64,000 bases of DNA from Skermanella aerolata KACC 11604 (GTDB lineage Bacteria > Pseudomonadota > Alphaproteobacteria > Azospirillales > Azospirillaceae). The stretch covers positions 372,001-436,000 of the forward strand of contig NZ_AVFK01000001.1 in NCBI RefSeq assembly GCF_000936425.1, in the 5' to 3' direction. Under the pieces are notes generated by a model. That model was not told the DNA's origin, searched no databases, and saw nothing but the letters and a program-made list of their open reading frames with translations. Below are positions 17,616 through 26,581 of the stretch, one piece after another (within the stretch, counting starts at the first letter, position 1; every line of letters begins with the position of its first letter). The translations under genes were made by a program, and so were the position numbers.

Positions 17616-18188
17616 ATGTTTTTTGCTACCTGGAAGAAAGTCGCGACGGGTTGCGTCGTGGCGGTTGCACTGGCGGCGTGCCAGAATACCGGCTCGAACG
17701 CGCCGCTCGAAACACAAACCGCCTCTGTTGGCGAATATCAGTTGGGCGCCGGCGACGAAGTCCGCGTCACTGTATTCGGCCAGGAGCAGCTTTCGGGCAC
17801 TTTCCGCGTCGATGGTGCCGGTTATGTCGCGATGCCGCTCGTTGGCGAAATAAACGCCAAGGGAAAGACAGCTCGTCAGCTTGAAATGGGCATCGCCCAG
17901 AAGTTGAACGAAGGTTACGTCCGCGATGCGCGGGTCAGCGCCGAAGTCGTGACCTTCCGTCCGTTCTACATCATCGGCGAAGTCACCAAGCCCGGCCAGT
18001 ATCCCTACGTCAACGGCATGACCGCGACCACCGCAGTCGCGATGGCCGGCGGCTACACCTATCGCGGCCAGCAGGACTACATCCTGATCACCCGCGGCAC
18101 CGACGCCGAGAAGATCGAGCGCCGTGCGCCCATCAATACCCAGGTGCTGCCCGACGACGTCGTGCGCATCCCCGAACGCTTCTTCTGA
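17616..18188 (+). CDS. Polysaccharide export outer-membrane lipoprotein (Wza/BexD family)
   Basis: The 190-residue protein starts with a lipoprotein signal whose lipobox reads ALAAC. A Poly_export domain follows (YQLGAGDEVRVTVFGQEQLSG), then an SLBB-type beta-grasp domain (RPFYIIGEVTKPGQYPYVNGM). Such proteins form the channel that exports capsule or exopolysaccharide. At 190 residues it is shorter than Wza (about 380), with one SLBB domain and no long C-terminal part, so it may need the nearby BBP2 barrel to cross the outer membrane. rmlC follows 12 bases later. Confidence 0.9.
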   Translation: MFFATWKKVATGCVVAVALAACQNTGSNAPLETQTASVGEYQLGAGDEVRVTVFGQEQLSGTFRVDGAGYVAMPLVGEINAKGKTARQLEMGIAQKLNEGYVRDARVSAEVVTFRPFYIIGEVTKPGQYPYVNGMTATTAVAMAGGYTYRGQQDYILITRGTDAEKIERRAPINTQVLPDDVVRIPERFF

Positions 18189-18200
18189 TCCGGGTCATCC

Positions 18201-18752
18201 ATGGAAATCGTCGAAACGGCCATTCCGGACGTGAAGCTGCTGACGCCGCGTAAGTTCGGCGATCATCGCGGCTTCTTTGTCGAAACCTACAACAGGAAAG
18301 TGCTGGAAGGCATCGGGTTCACCAAGGAATTCGTGCAGGACAACCACTCGCTGTCGGCTCCCGCCGGCACGATCCGGGGACTGCATTTCCAGCTCGAACC
18401 CTATGCCCAGGACAAGCTGGTCCGGGTCGTGAAAGGCGCCATCCTGGACGTCGCGGTCGATCTGCGCCGTGGGTCCCCGACCTTCGGCCAGCACGTCTCG
18501 GCTCGGCTGGATGCCGAAACAGGCCGCCAGATCCTGGTTCCCGCGGGGTTCGCCCACGGCTTCGTGACGCTCGAGCCGGATACGGAGGTCATCTACAAGG
18601 TGACCAACTTCTACGCGCCCAGTCACGACCGCGGCTTGCTGTGGAACGATCCCGACCTGGGGATAGAATGGCCGGTTTCGGCTGAAGACGCCGTTCTGTC
18701 GGACAAGGACAAAGTGCAGCCGCGCCTTCGCGATCTGCCGGACACCTTCTGA
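18201..18752 (+). CDS. rmlC: dTDP-4-dehydrorhamnose 3,5-epimerase
   Basis: The 183-residue cupin enzyme shows the RmlC hallmarks: FVQDNHSLS, the active-site histidine in RGLHFQ, the PAGFAHGF segment and the YAPSHDRGL loop. It makes dTDP-4-keto-L-rhamnose for polysaccharide synthesis. It lies 12 bases after the export lipoprotein and is probably in the same operon. rmlA is present at 20194, but rmlB and a standard rmlD are not in the window. Confidence 0.95.
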   Translation: MEIVETAIPDVKLLTPRKFGDHRGFFVETYNRKVLEGIGFTKEFVQDNHSLSAPAGTIRGLHFQLEPYAQDKLVRVVKGAILDVAVDLRRGSPTFGQHVSARLDAETGRQILVPAGFAHGFVTLEPDTEVIYKVTNFYAPSHDRGLLWNDPDLGIEWPVSAEDAVLSDKDKVQPRLRDLPDTF

Positions 18753-19126
18753 CGAATATACGTTTCCTCCGACATCTTCCAAATGCGGGTGTTCTCTTCG
18801 GCCGATCTCAAAGAGGGCACCCGTTAGAGAGTATCGCACGGGAATAAGAACGAGTGAACGGGGGAGCCTGATAAGAGCACCCCGTTTCCCTCTTCAGAGA
18901 ATACGGAACGAATGCTCCGCACTCCCGTTCGATTATATCGAGTAACTACCGAAGCGATAGCTGTAGCAACGCAGATCTTCGCTTAATATGGGCACAGTCC
19001 GCTAATGTGGATGCCCGGTCTTTATACGGACCCGAACACAATAACGTCATCGCACAGGTTTTTCATTTATCGCGGGAATCGCGGGTCTGTGCTTTGCCCA
19101 ACTTTGCACCAGCCGAGGAATAGATT
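18753..19126. other. Intergenic region with two hairpins between rmlC and the second epimerase gene
   Basis: No gene was seen. A 13-bp stem with two G-T pairs lies at 18786-18823 (outer arms CGGGTG/CACCCG), 33 bases after rmlC, and may be a terminator although no T-run follows. A second inverted repeat, AACGGGG/CCCCGTT, lies at 18857-18886. The rest is AT-richer and probably holds a promoter for the operon beginning at 19127. Confidence 0.5.
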
Positions 19127-20194
19127 ATGCAGCGTGTGATGGTCACCGGCGCCGGCGGTTATATCGGCACTTCCCTGGTTCCGATGCTGCTCGAGCAGGG
19201 CTATGCCGTGCGTGCGGTCGACCGGTTCTTTTTCGGTCATGAACTTCTGAAGTCCCATCCCGACCTGGAAATGGTCCGGGAGGACGTACGCCGCCTGAAG
19301 GTCGAGGATTTCGCGGGTATCGACGCGGTCATCGATCTGGCTGCCATTTCCAACGATCCCAGCGGTGAACTGTTCCAGGACGTCACCTGGGCCGTCAACC
19401 ACAAGGCCCGGGTGCGGTGCGCCGAGCTGGCCAAGCAGGCCGGCGTCAAGCGCTACATCCTGCCGTCTTCTTGCAGCATCTACGGTTTCCAGCCGGACGG
19501 CGTCATTGCCAACGAGGAAACACCGACCAACCCGCTGACCACGTACGCCAAGGCGAACGAACAGGCCGAGCACGGCGTTCTGCCGCTGGCCGACGATAAG
19601 TTCACCGTCATCGTGCTGCGCCAGTCCACCGTGTACGGCTACAGCCCACGCATGCGTCTCGACCTCGCGATCAACGGCATGACCTATGGCGCCTGGAAGA
19701 CCAACGTGCTTCCGCTGATGCGCGACGGCAGCCAGTGGCGTCCGATGGTCCATGTCCGCGACACCGCGTCGGCCCAGATCTTCATGCTGACGGCACCCGC
19801 GGAAAAGGTGAACGGCCGGATCTTCAACGTCGGTTCCGAAGCGAACAACTACCAGCTCGGCCAGCTCGCCCAGATCGTCGTCGATACCCTGCCGAACAAG
19901 GTCGAGATCGAGTGGTACGGCGATGCCGACACCCGGTCCTACCGCGTCTCGTTCGACAAGATCGAAGCGCTCGGCTGGAAGGCCAAGCTGGTCGCCCAGG
20001 ACGGCATCCGCGAGATCGCTGCCAAGCTCGACAGCGGCGAACTGGACCGGACCACCGAGACGATCACGCTCGACTGGTACAAGAATCTGGTCAAGTGGCA
20101 CGAGATCATCCGCAAAGTCGAGCTGTACGGCGGCATTTTCGATATTCCGGAAGCTGAAATCGACGCCCTGCGCCGGTCCGAGGCTGCGGAATAA
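19127..20194 (+). CDS. NAD-dependent epimerase/dehydratase with altered YxxxK motif
   Basis: The 355-residue extended SDR protein has a good NAD-binding motif ([12 protein letters not shown]) and the serine strand [10 protein letters not shown]. The expected YxxxK reads YAKAN, with asparagine where the catalytic lysine normally stands. It may rely on another residue or have a different reaction. It is probably a sugar-nucleotide epimerase or dehydratase for the polysaccharide. Its stop codon overlaps the start of rmlA by one base (TAATG), so the two are translationally coupled. A GAGGAAT ribosome site precedes the ATG. Confidence 0.82.
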   Translation: MQRVMVTGAGGYIGTSLVPMLLEQGYAVRAVDRFFFGHELLKSHPDLEMVREDVRRLKVEDFAGIDAVIDLAAISNDPSGELFQDVTWAVNHKARVRCAELAKQAGVKRYILPSSCSIYGFQPDGVIANEETPTNPLTTYAKANEQAEHGVLPLADDKFTVIVLRQSTVYGYSPRMRLDLAINGMTYGAWKTNVLPLMRDGSQWRPMVHVRDTASAQIFMLTAPAEKVNGRIFNVGSEANNYQLGQLAQIVVDTLPNKVEIEWYGDADTRSYRVSFDKIEALGWKAKLVAQDGIREIAAKLDSGELDRTTETITLDWYKNLVKWHEIIRKVELYGGIFDIPEAEIDALRRSEAAE

Positions 20195-21129
20195 TGAAAG
20201 GGATCATCCTGGCCGGCGGGTCGGGGACGCGGCTTGCTCCCATCACCAGCGTGGTGAGCAAGCAGCTTCTTCCCGTCTATGACAAGCCGATGATCTACTA
20301 CCCGCTGACCACGCTGATGCTGGCGGGTATCCGGGACGTGCTGATCATCACCACCCCCCAGGACCGGGACCTGTTCGCCCGGCTCCTGGGCGACGGTTCC
20401 AAGTGGGGGATGAACATCAGCTATGCGGTCCAGCCCAGCCCCGACGGGCTGGCGCAAGCCTTCATCATCGGCAAGGACTTCATCGGCAACGATCCGGTCT
20501 CGCTGATCCTGGGCGACAACATCTTCTTCGGCTACGGCATCACCGACCGCCTCCAGCGGGCGGCCAAGGTGACCCAGGGCAGCGTGGTCTTCGCCTATCA
20601 GGTCGCCGATCCGGAACGCTACGGCGTGGTTGCCTTCGACCACACCGGCCGGGTCACCGACATCGAGGAGAAACCCGCCAAGCCCAAGTCCAACTTCGCG
20701 GTCACCGGCCTCTACTTCTACGACAGCGATGTCGTCAACATCGCCAAGGACCTGAAGCCGAGCCCGCGCGGCGAGCTTGAGATCACCGATCTCAACCGCG
20801 TCTACCTGGAGCGCGGTCAACTCTCGGTCGAACTGCTCGGACGCGGCACCGCCTGGATCGATACCGGAACCCACGACAGCCTGCTGGGCGCCGGCAACTT
20901 CATCGAGGTGATCGAGGCCCGGCAGGGCTTGAAAGTGGCCTGCCCCGAAGAGATCGCCTGGCGCATGGGTTACATCGACGACGCCCAGTTGAACACGCTG
21001 GCGGCGCCGCTGATGAAGTCGGGCTACGGCAAGTATCTGCTGCGGCTGATGGAACAGGATTTCTCCGGCTGGCAGCCGGAATTCAAATCTGACAGTGAAA
21101 ACGTTGACTATTCGGGCGCCGTCGTCTGA
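20194..21129 (+). CDS. rmlA: Glucose-1-phosphate thymidylyltransferase
   Basis: The 311-residue enzyme carries the RmlA signature at the N-terminus ([14 protein letters not shown]) and the sugar-binding segments [17 protein letters not shown] and ILGDNIFFG. It joins dTTP and glucose-1-phosphate, the first step of dTDP-rhamnose synthesis. It overlaps the epimerase gene before it by one base. The final 20 or so residues ([13 protein letters not shown]) extend slightly beyond the common length. Confidence 0.94.
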   Translation: MKGIILAGGSGTRLAPITSVVSKQLLPVYDKPMIYYPLTTLMLAGIRDVLIITTPQDRDLFARLLGDGSKWGMNISYAVQPSPDGLAQAFIIGKDFIGNDPVSLILGDNIFFGYGITDRLQRAAKVTQGSVVFAYQVADPERYGVVAFDHTGRVTDIEEKPAKPKSNFAVTGLYFYDSDVVNIAKDLKPSPRGELEITDLNRVYLERGQLSVELLGRGTAWIDTGTHDSLLGAGNFIEVIEARQGLKVACPEEIAWRMGYIDDAQLNTLAAPLMKSGYGKYLLRLMEQDFSGWQPEFKSDSENVDYSGAVV

Positions 21130-21153
21130 CCGGCGCCCCTAAAGGAGATTGAT

Positions 21154-22350
21154 ATGATGGACAGTCCGGTTGTTCGGATCGGTGTTGTGGGCACCGGGTT
21201 TATTTCCTCGCACTTCATCATGGCCCTGGACCGGCAGGAAGGCTTCAAGGCTTCCCGCGTGTTGACCCGGCGGCCGGTCGACGGCTGCACCGGCTTTCCG
21301 CGTCCGGAACTGCTGACCAACTCGCTTGCCGAATTGATCGAGAATTCCGACGTCGTGCTGGAATGCACCGGCGATGCCATCCACGCGACCGACGTGGTGG
21401 CGGCGGCGCTCAGCGCCAACCTGCCCGTCGTCACGATGAACTCGGAGTTCCACATCACTGCCGGCTCCTACTTCGTCGGCAAGGGTCTGGTCACCGAGGC
21501 CGAAGGCGATCAGCCCGGCTGTCAGGCGGCATTGAAGGAAGAGGTCCTGGACATGGGCTTCGAGCCGCTGGTGTACGGCAACATCAAGGGCTTCCTGAAC
21601 CAGGACCCGACGCTCGAGGACATGACCTACTGGGGCAACCGGAGCGGCATCAGCCTTCCGATGGTGACCTCCTTCACCGACGGCACCAAGGTCCAGATCG
21701 AGCAAGCCTTCGTCGCCAACGGCCTCGGCGCCGAAGTCGCGAAGCCCGGCCTGCTGGGCGTGCCCGACGACGACCTGCGCACGGGAGGCAGCGCCCTCGC
21801 CGAAGCCGCCGAGAAACTGGGCAAGCCGATCGCCGACTACGTCCTGTCGCTCAAGCTGCCGCATGGCGTCTTCGTCGTCGGCAAGCACGATCCGCGTCAG
21901 AAAGGCGCCCTGCGGTACCTTAAACTCGGCGACGGCCCTTATTATGTCGTCCTGAAGCACAATATCTTCGTGCACCTGGAAATCCTCCGGACGATTAAGC
22001 GCGTCATGAACCAGGGCCGCATCCTGCTGGACAACTCCGCCCGCCCGGTGGCCAGCGTCTGCACCGTGGTCAAGCGCGACTTGAAGCCGGGCGACAAGAT
22101 CGCGTCCGGTATCGGCAGCTTCGACGTGAGGGGCGAGGCGGTCCGGATCGTTGACACGGCCGGGCACGTTCCGATCGGGTTGCTGGCCGATGCCGTAATC
22201 AAGCGTCCGCTGAAGCGCGGCGACATCATCGGCATGGACGACGTCGAACTACCCGACAGCCTGGCGCTCCGCGCCTGGAAGGACATCGAGCGGTCGGTCC
22301 TCAGCGGGCAGTCCGGCGAGGCCGAAAAGAAGTCGGCTCTCGCTTCCTGA
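21154..22350 (+). CDS. Homoserine-dehydrogenase-like NAD(P)-binding oxidoreductase with C-terminal SAF domain
   Basis: The 398-residue protein has an N-terminal Rossmann fold (IGVVGTGFISSHF) resembling homoserine dehydrogenase, then a middle region, and a C-terminal SAF-type domain from about residue 310 (VVKRDLKPGDKIASG ... IKRPLKRGDIIGMDDVEL). SAF domains also occur in sialic-acid synthases and related sugar enzymes. It lies 24 bases after rmlA with a ribosome site AAAGGAG, so it is likely in the same operon and may act on a sugar or sugar-acid precursor. The exact reaction is unknown. Confidence 0.75.
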   Translation: MMDSPVVRIGVVGTGFISSHFIMALDRQEGFKASRVLTRRPVDGCTGFPRPELLTNSLAELIENSDVVLECTGDAIHATDVVAAALSANLPVVTMNSEFHITAGSYFVGKGLVTEAEGDQPGCQAALKEEVLDMGFEPLVYGNIKGFLNQDPTLEDMTYWGNRSGISLPMVTSFTDGTKVQIEQAFVANGLGAEVAKPGLLGVPDDDLRTGGSALAEAAEKLGKPIADYVLSLKLPHGVFVVGKHDPRQKGALRYLKLGDGPYYVVLKHNIFVHLEILRTIKRVMNQGRILLDNSARPVASVCTVVKRDLKPGDKIASGIGSFDVRGEAVRIVDTAGHVPIGLLADAVIKRPLKRGDIIGMDDVELPDSLALRAWKDIERSVLSGQSGEAEKKSALAS

Positions 22351-22355
22351 GGACC

Positions 22356-22397
22356 GGTTCCCTCCGAGGTATATACCAAAGCACCCCGGAGGGAACC
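22356..22397 (+). terminator. 11-bp stem hairpin after the SAF oxidoreductase gene, with GGTATATACC in its loop
   Basis: Arms GGTTCCCTCCG (22356-22366) and CGGAGGGAACC (22387-22397) pair perfectly. The 20-base loop contains the second copy of the GGTATATACCAAAG repeat. No T-run follows, so termination is possible but not certain. Confidence 0.55.
22368..22381. repeat. Copy 2 of the 14-bp GGTATATACCAAAG repeat
   Basis: This is identical to 13756-13769 and again lies within 20 bases of a stop codon. Here it forms the loop of a strong hairpin. Confidence 0.55.
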
Positions 22398-22477
22398 TGC
22401 CCGGTGCCCCAAATTGGAAGATATGCGGTTCCAGGGCTTGGTCGTGGCATCAACGTGTTCAAAGGTAAAACCGACGT

Positions 22478-24103
22478 ATGCGTAACTTTTTCCGGAAACG
22501 GCGTAATCCCCAGTTCGGTGAGGCCGGCTCAGGTGAGAATGTCCGGCCGGATCTGGATCCGCGCGTGACACCGTTCGGCCCCCGTCTGGTGTCCGATCTT
22601 GGCGGTCCCGACGACGATCCCGATTTGGACGACTATCAGGACGACGGCCAGCCCGCGCGCCAGTCCAGCTATGAAGACGATCAGCCGCGCACCCACCGGC
22701 AGACCCCCTCGGTCCAGGCCGGAGCAGTCCAGGAAGACCGCGCTTTCATGATGCGGTCGGCCACCGACCTGCTGCATGCCCGCAAGGGCGACGAGCCGCA
22801 AGCCCGCAAGCCGGCGGAGCGTAGCCGCAAGGCCGACGACGAAGACCTGGAACTGCCGCGCTTCTCCCTGCCGGTAGCGGGAACGCTTCGATCGCGCGCC
22901 AGCGGCAATCTGCCGGGCCTGACGCCCGAGCTGAACAAGGCGCTGCGCGAAGCCTTCACGCCGACCCGTCCCAAGCAGGAAGTCAACTCCCTGTTCGTCG
23001 GGCGCCTCAACACCCTGCGCCGGATCATCGCCGCGATCGAGGAAGAGCGCGCCCATGTCGTCCTGTTCGGCGACCGCGGCCGCGGCAAGACCTCGCTTGC
23101 CAACGCGATCCAGCAGATCGCCTCGCAAGCCGGCTACTTCACGCTGAAGCTGACCTGCAGCGCCGAGCTGAGCTTCGAGGATGTCTTCCGCAACTTCCTT
23201 CGGCGCATCCCGGGCACGTTCTACCGCTCAGAAGTGGACAATCCCTTCGCGGCACGGCGCACCATGTCCAGCTTCGACGAGCTGCTGCCGGAAGGCTCGT
23301 TCAGCGTGACCGAGCTGAACGACGTGCTCGCCGAGATCCAGGGCGCCCATGTCCTGCTCGTGCTCGACGAGTACGACCGCGTGACCAGCGAGGACCTGCG
23401 GAACAAACTGGCCGAACTGATCAAGAACCTGACGGACAGCTCGATCCCCGTAACCGTGTTCATCGTCGGCGTCGCGGAAAGCCTCGACCAGCTGATGGGT
23501 AAGCATCCATCCATCCAGCGTTCGCTGGTGGCGGTCCACCTACCGCTGATGAGCGACAAGGAGATCGACCGGATCATCGTCGCCGGCTCCGAGTCCGCCG
23601 GCGTCGGCTTCAGCGACGAAGTCCGCGACCTGATCGTCATGCTCGCCAAGGGGCTGCCCTATTATGCGCAGCTTCTGTCGCTCCATGCTGCCCGAAGCGC
23701 GGTCAGCCGGGGTGCGACCCAGGTCGGCGACAGCGATCTGGTCTATGCGGTCGCCCGCTGCGTCCAGGAAGCGGAGCGCGGCATCATCGAGGCCTACAAC
23801 AAGGCGCTCGGTCCCGACCGGAAGGCTTCGTTCGCCGACGTCCTGTACGTGGCCGCTCAGTGCCGGTCGGACGACTACGGCAGCTTCCACCCCGGAGATA
23901 TGGCCCAGGTTCCGGTCCGTGTCGACGGCGAGCCGCTGCCGCTTCTGTCGCTCCAGTATCCGCTCAGCCGGCTCAGCGACGACGAACGGGGAGGCGTGCT
24001 CCAGCGCATCGTGGAACCCGGCGGCTTCCGCTATCGGTTCCGCAATCAGATGATGCGGCAGTACGTACTGATGCGCCAGGCGAGGGATCGCGGCCTGATC
24101 TGA
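22478..24103 (+). CDS. AAA/STAND-type ATPase with disordered N-terminus, in the polysaccharide locus
   Basis: The first 150 or so of 541 residues are charged and low-complexity (Asp, Arg, Gln, Pro), with no fold expected. An AAA ATPase domain follows, with Walker A GDRGRGKTS near residue 197 and Walker B VLLVLDEYDRV near 290. A helical C-terminal region resembles the winged-helix part of archaeal-type ATPases. No membrane segment is visible. Its place at the end of the export/rml cluster suggests a regulatory or assembly role, but no specific function is known. Confidence 0.72.
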   Translation: MRNFFRKRRNPQFGEAGSGENVRPDLDPRVTPFGPRLVSDLGGPDDDPDLDDYQDDGQPARQSSYEDDQPRTHRQTPSVQAGAVQEDRAFMMRSATDLLHARKGDEPQARKPAERSRKADDEDLELPRFSLPVAGTLRSRASGNLPGLTPELNKALREAFTPTRPKQEVNSLFVGRLNTLRRIIAAIEEERAHVVLFGDRGRGKTSLANAIQQIASQAGYFTLKLTCSAELSFEDVFRNFLRRIPGTFYRSEVDNPFAARRTMSSFDELLPEGSFSVTELNDVLAEIQGAHVLLVLDEYDRVTSEDLRNKLAELIKNLTDSSIPVTVFIVGVAESLDQLMGKHPSIQRSLVAVHLPLMSDKEIDRIIVAGSESAGVGFSDEVRDLIVMLAKGLPYYAQLLSLHAARSAVSRGATQVGDSDLVYAVARCVQEAERGIIEAYNKALGPDRKASFADVLYVAAQCRSDDYGSFHPGDMAQVPVRVDGEPLPLLSLQYPLSRLSDDERGGVLQRIVEPGGFRYRFRNQMMRQYVLMRQARDRGLI

Positions 24104-24127
24104 CCAAGCCTGGCCACCACCATCACC

Positions 24128-24156
24128 CGAGTGGAGCGTCCGCGGCGCTCCACTCG
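24128..24156. terminator. Hairpin between convergent genes
   Basis: A perfect 11-bp stem (CGAGTGGAGCG with CGCTCCACTCG) surrounds a seven-base loop. It lies 25 bases after the ATPase gene and eight bases before the end of a small minus-strand gene. There is no T-run on either side, so it is a plausible but weak two-way terminator. Confidence 0.6.
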
Positions 24157-24163
24157 GCACTTC

Positions 24164-24340
24164 CTACCGTCCATGCCACCAGACATAGCCGGCGATTACC
24201 GAGACGATGAGGCCGAATAGCAGGATGAGTACCAGGCAGCTCATCATGAACTGCCGCATTTCTCCCTGCTTCCAGGCGCTTCGCGCAAGCAGCGCCAGAT
24301 AGGCCGCAACGGCCAGACCGATCCCTTGTAGCGGTGTCAT
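24164..24340 (-). CDS. 58-residue predicted membrane protein
   Basis: Translating the minus strand from ATG 24340 gives 58 residues: MTPLQGIGLAVAAYLALLAR, then a basic patch, then a strongly hydrophobic helix (SCLVLILLFGLIVSVIAG) and the tail YVWWHGR. GGGGAAG lies just before the ATG. Two helices with a cytoplasmic basic loop are likely. It converges on the AAA ATPase gene. No family is recognised. Confidence 0.6.
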   Translation of the reverse strand: MTPLQGIGLAVAAYLALLARSAWKQGEMRQFMMSCLVLILLFGLIVSVIAGYVWWHGR

Positions 24341-25099
24341 CTTCCCCTAAGACTCTTTCCGGTTCGCCGCGCCATGCCGCCGGGCGCGATGGTGTTTGCC
24401 TGATTTTCGCCATTATCCCTACCCGTTTGGGGAAGATATTGGCCGGATGTGTGCTCAAAACATCGCACCTTCCTATAATGATGCGATGACGGGGTACTTC
24501 GGCACACCCAAGGCTGGCGGCAAACGTAAATTTATATTAACCATATTTGCAGCGATTTGCGGCAGCTTCACTCCGGCACGCCAGTCGCATGGTTTAAGCA
24601 TACAGCAAGTTATGCTGAGAGATGACGCTTGCCCTTTTACTGACACGTTCAAGGCTCATTCCAAGTCCTGTGGAAGTCGTTTGGAGTAAAGCAGTCACCA
24701 GTTCGATGATATTGACGCATTGTGATATTGACCGCCGACATGTTGCAGTGCAGTATGTGCGCAAGAATGCAGTAGTTGAACGTAACGTCGCAAGATCAGA
24801 CAAGGCCGTTTGCACCGTCAGACGGCACAATAGAATATCTTGTGCGTTGTATCACCGCTATTTCAGAGAAAAAATGGCGAATAGGCTACCCTACTTCTCG
24901 ACAAACGTTGGCATATGTCCAATGCGCGCGGAATGTACTCCATTAGGGAGGTATCCTGCTGATGCTTCGCTGGGGTAATTTCATCCGAAAGAGAGAAGGG
25001 GTCAGCCTTGAAATGCCACTGGTCGGGTAGCGGTAACCGGTCGATCGACCAAGATGGCGCAAGAAAAAACCCAATAGCCTTTCAGCGCGGGAGCAGACT
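24341..25099. other. AT-richer non-coding region upstream of a LuxR-type regulator gene
   Basis: About 760 bases have visibly lower GC than the surrounding genes and no open frame with a credible ribosome site and codon bias. It precedes the response-regulator gene at 25100 and probably carries its promoter and control sites. No specific operator was identified. Confidence 0.5.
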
Positions 25100-25780
25100 A
25101 TGCAACGTATCGAAGCTTTCCTGATCGATTCCAACAAACTTTTCCGGGAGGGGCTCAAGCGCCTGCTGGATGACTCTCCCTTCCAGATCGTTGCCGAAGC
25201 GGGCAACATCCGTGAAGGCGTCGCCATCGCCGAGTCGGGGCTCCGGCCTCAGCTCGTCCTGCTCGATCTGGTCAATGGCGGCGACGACGAAGCCGAGGCT
25301 ATGCGGCGTCTGCGGGCATTGCTGCCGGACACCAGGATGGTCGTTCTGACGACCGACCTTTGCACGCGTCGTCTGGCGAACGCACTTGAGGCGGGCGCCG
25401 ACGGTTACCTCATGAAAGACCTTTCGGCCGATGCCCTGGCTCAATCGCTGAGGCTGGTGATGATGGGCGAGAAGGTATTCCCGACCCATCTGGCCGCACT
25501 TCTCATCAGCGGCCGGGTCAACGGCAACGGGCTCGAAATGCCGATCTCGCGAAAGGGCCTGTCACAGCGCGAGGTTCAGATCCTGCGGTGCCTGCTCAAC
25601 GGCGACAGCAACAAGATGATCGCCAACCATTTGAACATCACGGAAGCGACCGTCAAGGTTCACCTGAAGAGCCTGCTGCGCAAGATCAATGCCTCAAACC
25701 GTACACAGGCGGCCATCTGGGCGCTCAACAACGGCATCGGCGGAGAGCTGACCGGTAGCGCCGCGGCATCGATCGCCTGA
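25100..25780 (+). CDS. NarL/FixJ-type response regulator with LuxR DNA-binding domain
   Basis: The 226-residue protein has an N-terminal receiver domain with the phospho-acceptor Asp56 (VLLDLV) and the conserved lysine (GYLMKD). A LuxR-type helix-turn-helix follows from about residue 150 (LSQREVQILRCLLNG ... ATVKVHLKSLLRKINASNR). The first acidic pocket is reduced: LIDSN in place of the usual pair of acids. No sensor kinase is adjacent. It lies between the polysaccharide genes and two further LuxR-type regulators. GGGAG precedes the start. Confidence 0.88.
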   Translation: MQRIEAFLIDSNKLFREGLKRLLDDSPFQIVAEAGNIREGVAIAESGLRPQLVLLDLVNGGDDEAEAMRRLRALLPDTRMVVLTTDLCTRRLANALEAGADGYLMKDLSADALAQSLRLVMMGEKVFPTHLAALLISGRVNGNGLEMPISRKGLSQREVQILRCLLNGDSNKMIANHLNITEATVKVHLKSLLRKINASNRTQAAIWALNNGIGGELTGSAAASIA

Positions 25781-25800
25781 AGCACTGCCGTATCGTAAGG

Positions 25801-25842
25801 AAAGAGGGCCGGTTTCCCGTGTACAAGGGGCCGGCCTCTTTT
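25801..25842 (+). terminator. Rho-independent terminator after the first LuxR-type regulator
   Basis: The left arm AAAGAGG-G-CCGG pairs with CCGGCCTCTTT with one bulged G, and the right arm runs into TTTT. It lies 20 bases after the stop codon. Confidence 0.78.
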
Positions 25843-25915
25843 CTGTCCAGCCCGATCGCCGTCGGGCCCTGTCTGGTTGGCAAAGCCTTCGCCGGTTGTC
25901 AGCCTTCGCCGGTTG

Positions 25916-26581
25916 TCATCCTTCGGAAGTGCGCATCGCCAGCGGCGTCAGCGTTTCCGAACCCCGCGCCTGTTCGAGCGATGGCTGCTGACGTGCCGCG
26001 AAGACGCCGGCTTCGGTGCGGTTGCGGAAGTGCAGTTTCGACAGGACGCTTCTGACCATCGACTTGATGACGGCTTCGGACAGGTCGAGCTGGTCCGCGA
26101 TCGTCCGGTTGTTGAGCCCCTGGCCGAGAAGAAGCAGCGTCTGGAACTCGACATCCGAGAGGCGAGGCAGAAGCGTCAGCCTGATCTCGTCCACCCCGAG
26201 GCGGGACAGGAACTGCTTGGGCATGAGGCAGTGCCCTTCCAGTCCCAGGTCGATCAGCTCGTTGATCCGGTCGGAGTTGATGTCCTGGAAGACCCAGGCA
26301 TCTGCGAAGGCGAGGATGTGGGCTGCATCGAGCAACTCTCGGCTGCTTAGCACCACCACGATCCGGCTGCGCCGGGAAAGCCGAAGATAGACCATCGGCT
26401 CGTTCTCGCGCAGCGCCGCGAACTGCTGGACGCCGATCAGGATGGCGTCGGGGGTGATATTGCTTTGCTGAAGATCCGCAATATCGTGAAAAACGGATAT
26501 CCGGTGTCGGCCGCCGTGTTCCAGGGCCGAGACCAGGTGGTCGGCGATCGTGTCGTCGTCGACGACGAGGCAGACATGCAT
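25916..26581 (-). CDS. LuxR-type regulator with degenerate receiver domain
   Basis: From the ATG at 26581 the product is 221 residues. Its receiver-like domain keeps the acidic start (VVDDDT) but has Gly50 (AILIGV) where the phosphorylated aspartate belongs, and VFQD in place of the usual lysine motif. A LuxR helix-turn-helix follows (LSDVEFQTLLLLGQG ... AVIKSMVRSVLSKLHFRNR). It therefore probably works without phosphorylation, perhaps through a small ligand or dimer contacts. An upstream in-frame start at 26707 would add 42 unconserved residues. It is transcribed toward the first regulator gene. Confidence 0.82.
   Translation of the reverse strand: MHVCLVVDDDTIADHLVSALEHGGRHRISVFHDIADLQQSNITPDAILIGVQQFAALRENEPMVYLRLSRRSRIVVVLSSRELLDAAHILAFADAWVFQDINSDRINELIDLGLEGHCLMPKQFLSRLGVDEIRLTLLPRLSDVEFQTLLLLGQGLNNRTIADQLDLSEAVIKSMVRSVLSKLHFRNRTEAGVFAARQQPSLEQARGSETLTPLAMRTSEG

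Noticed and set aside
24123-24458. 111-codon minus-strand open frame
   Set aside because: Runs through the intergenic hairpin in a frame with no hydrophobic or domain features; the 58-residue frame in the same place has a ribosome site and membrane helices.
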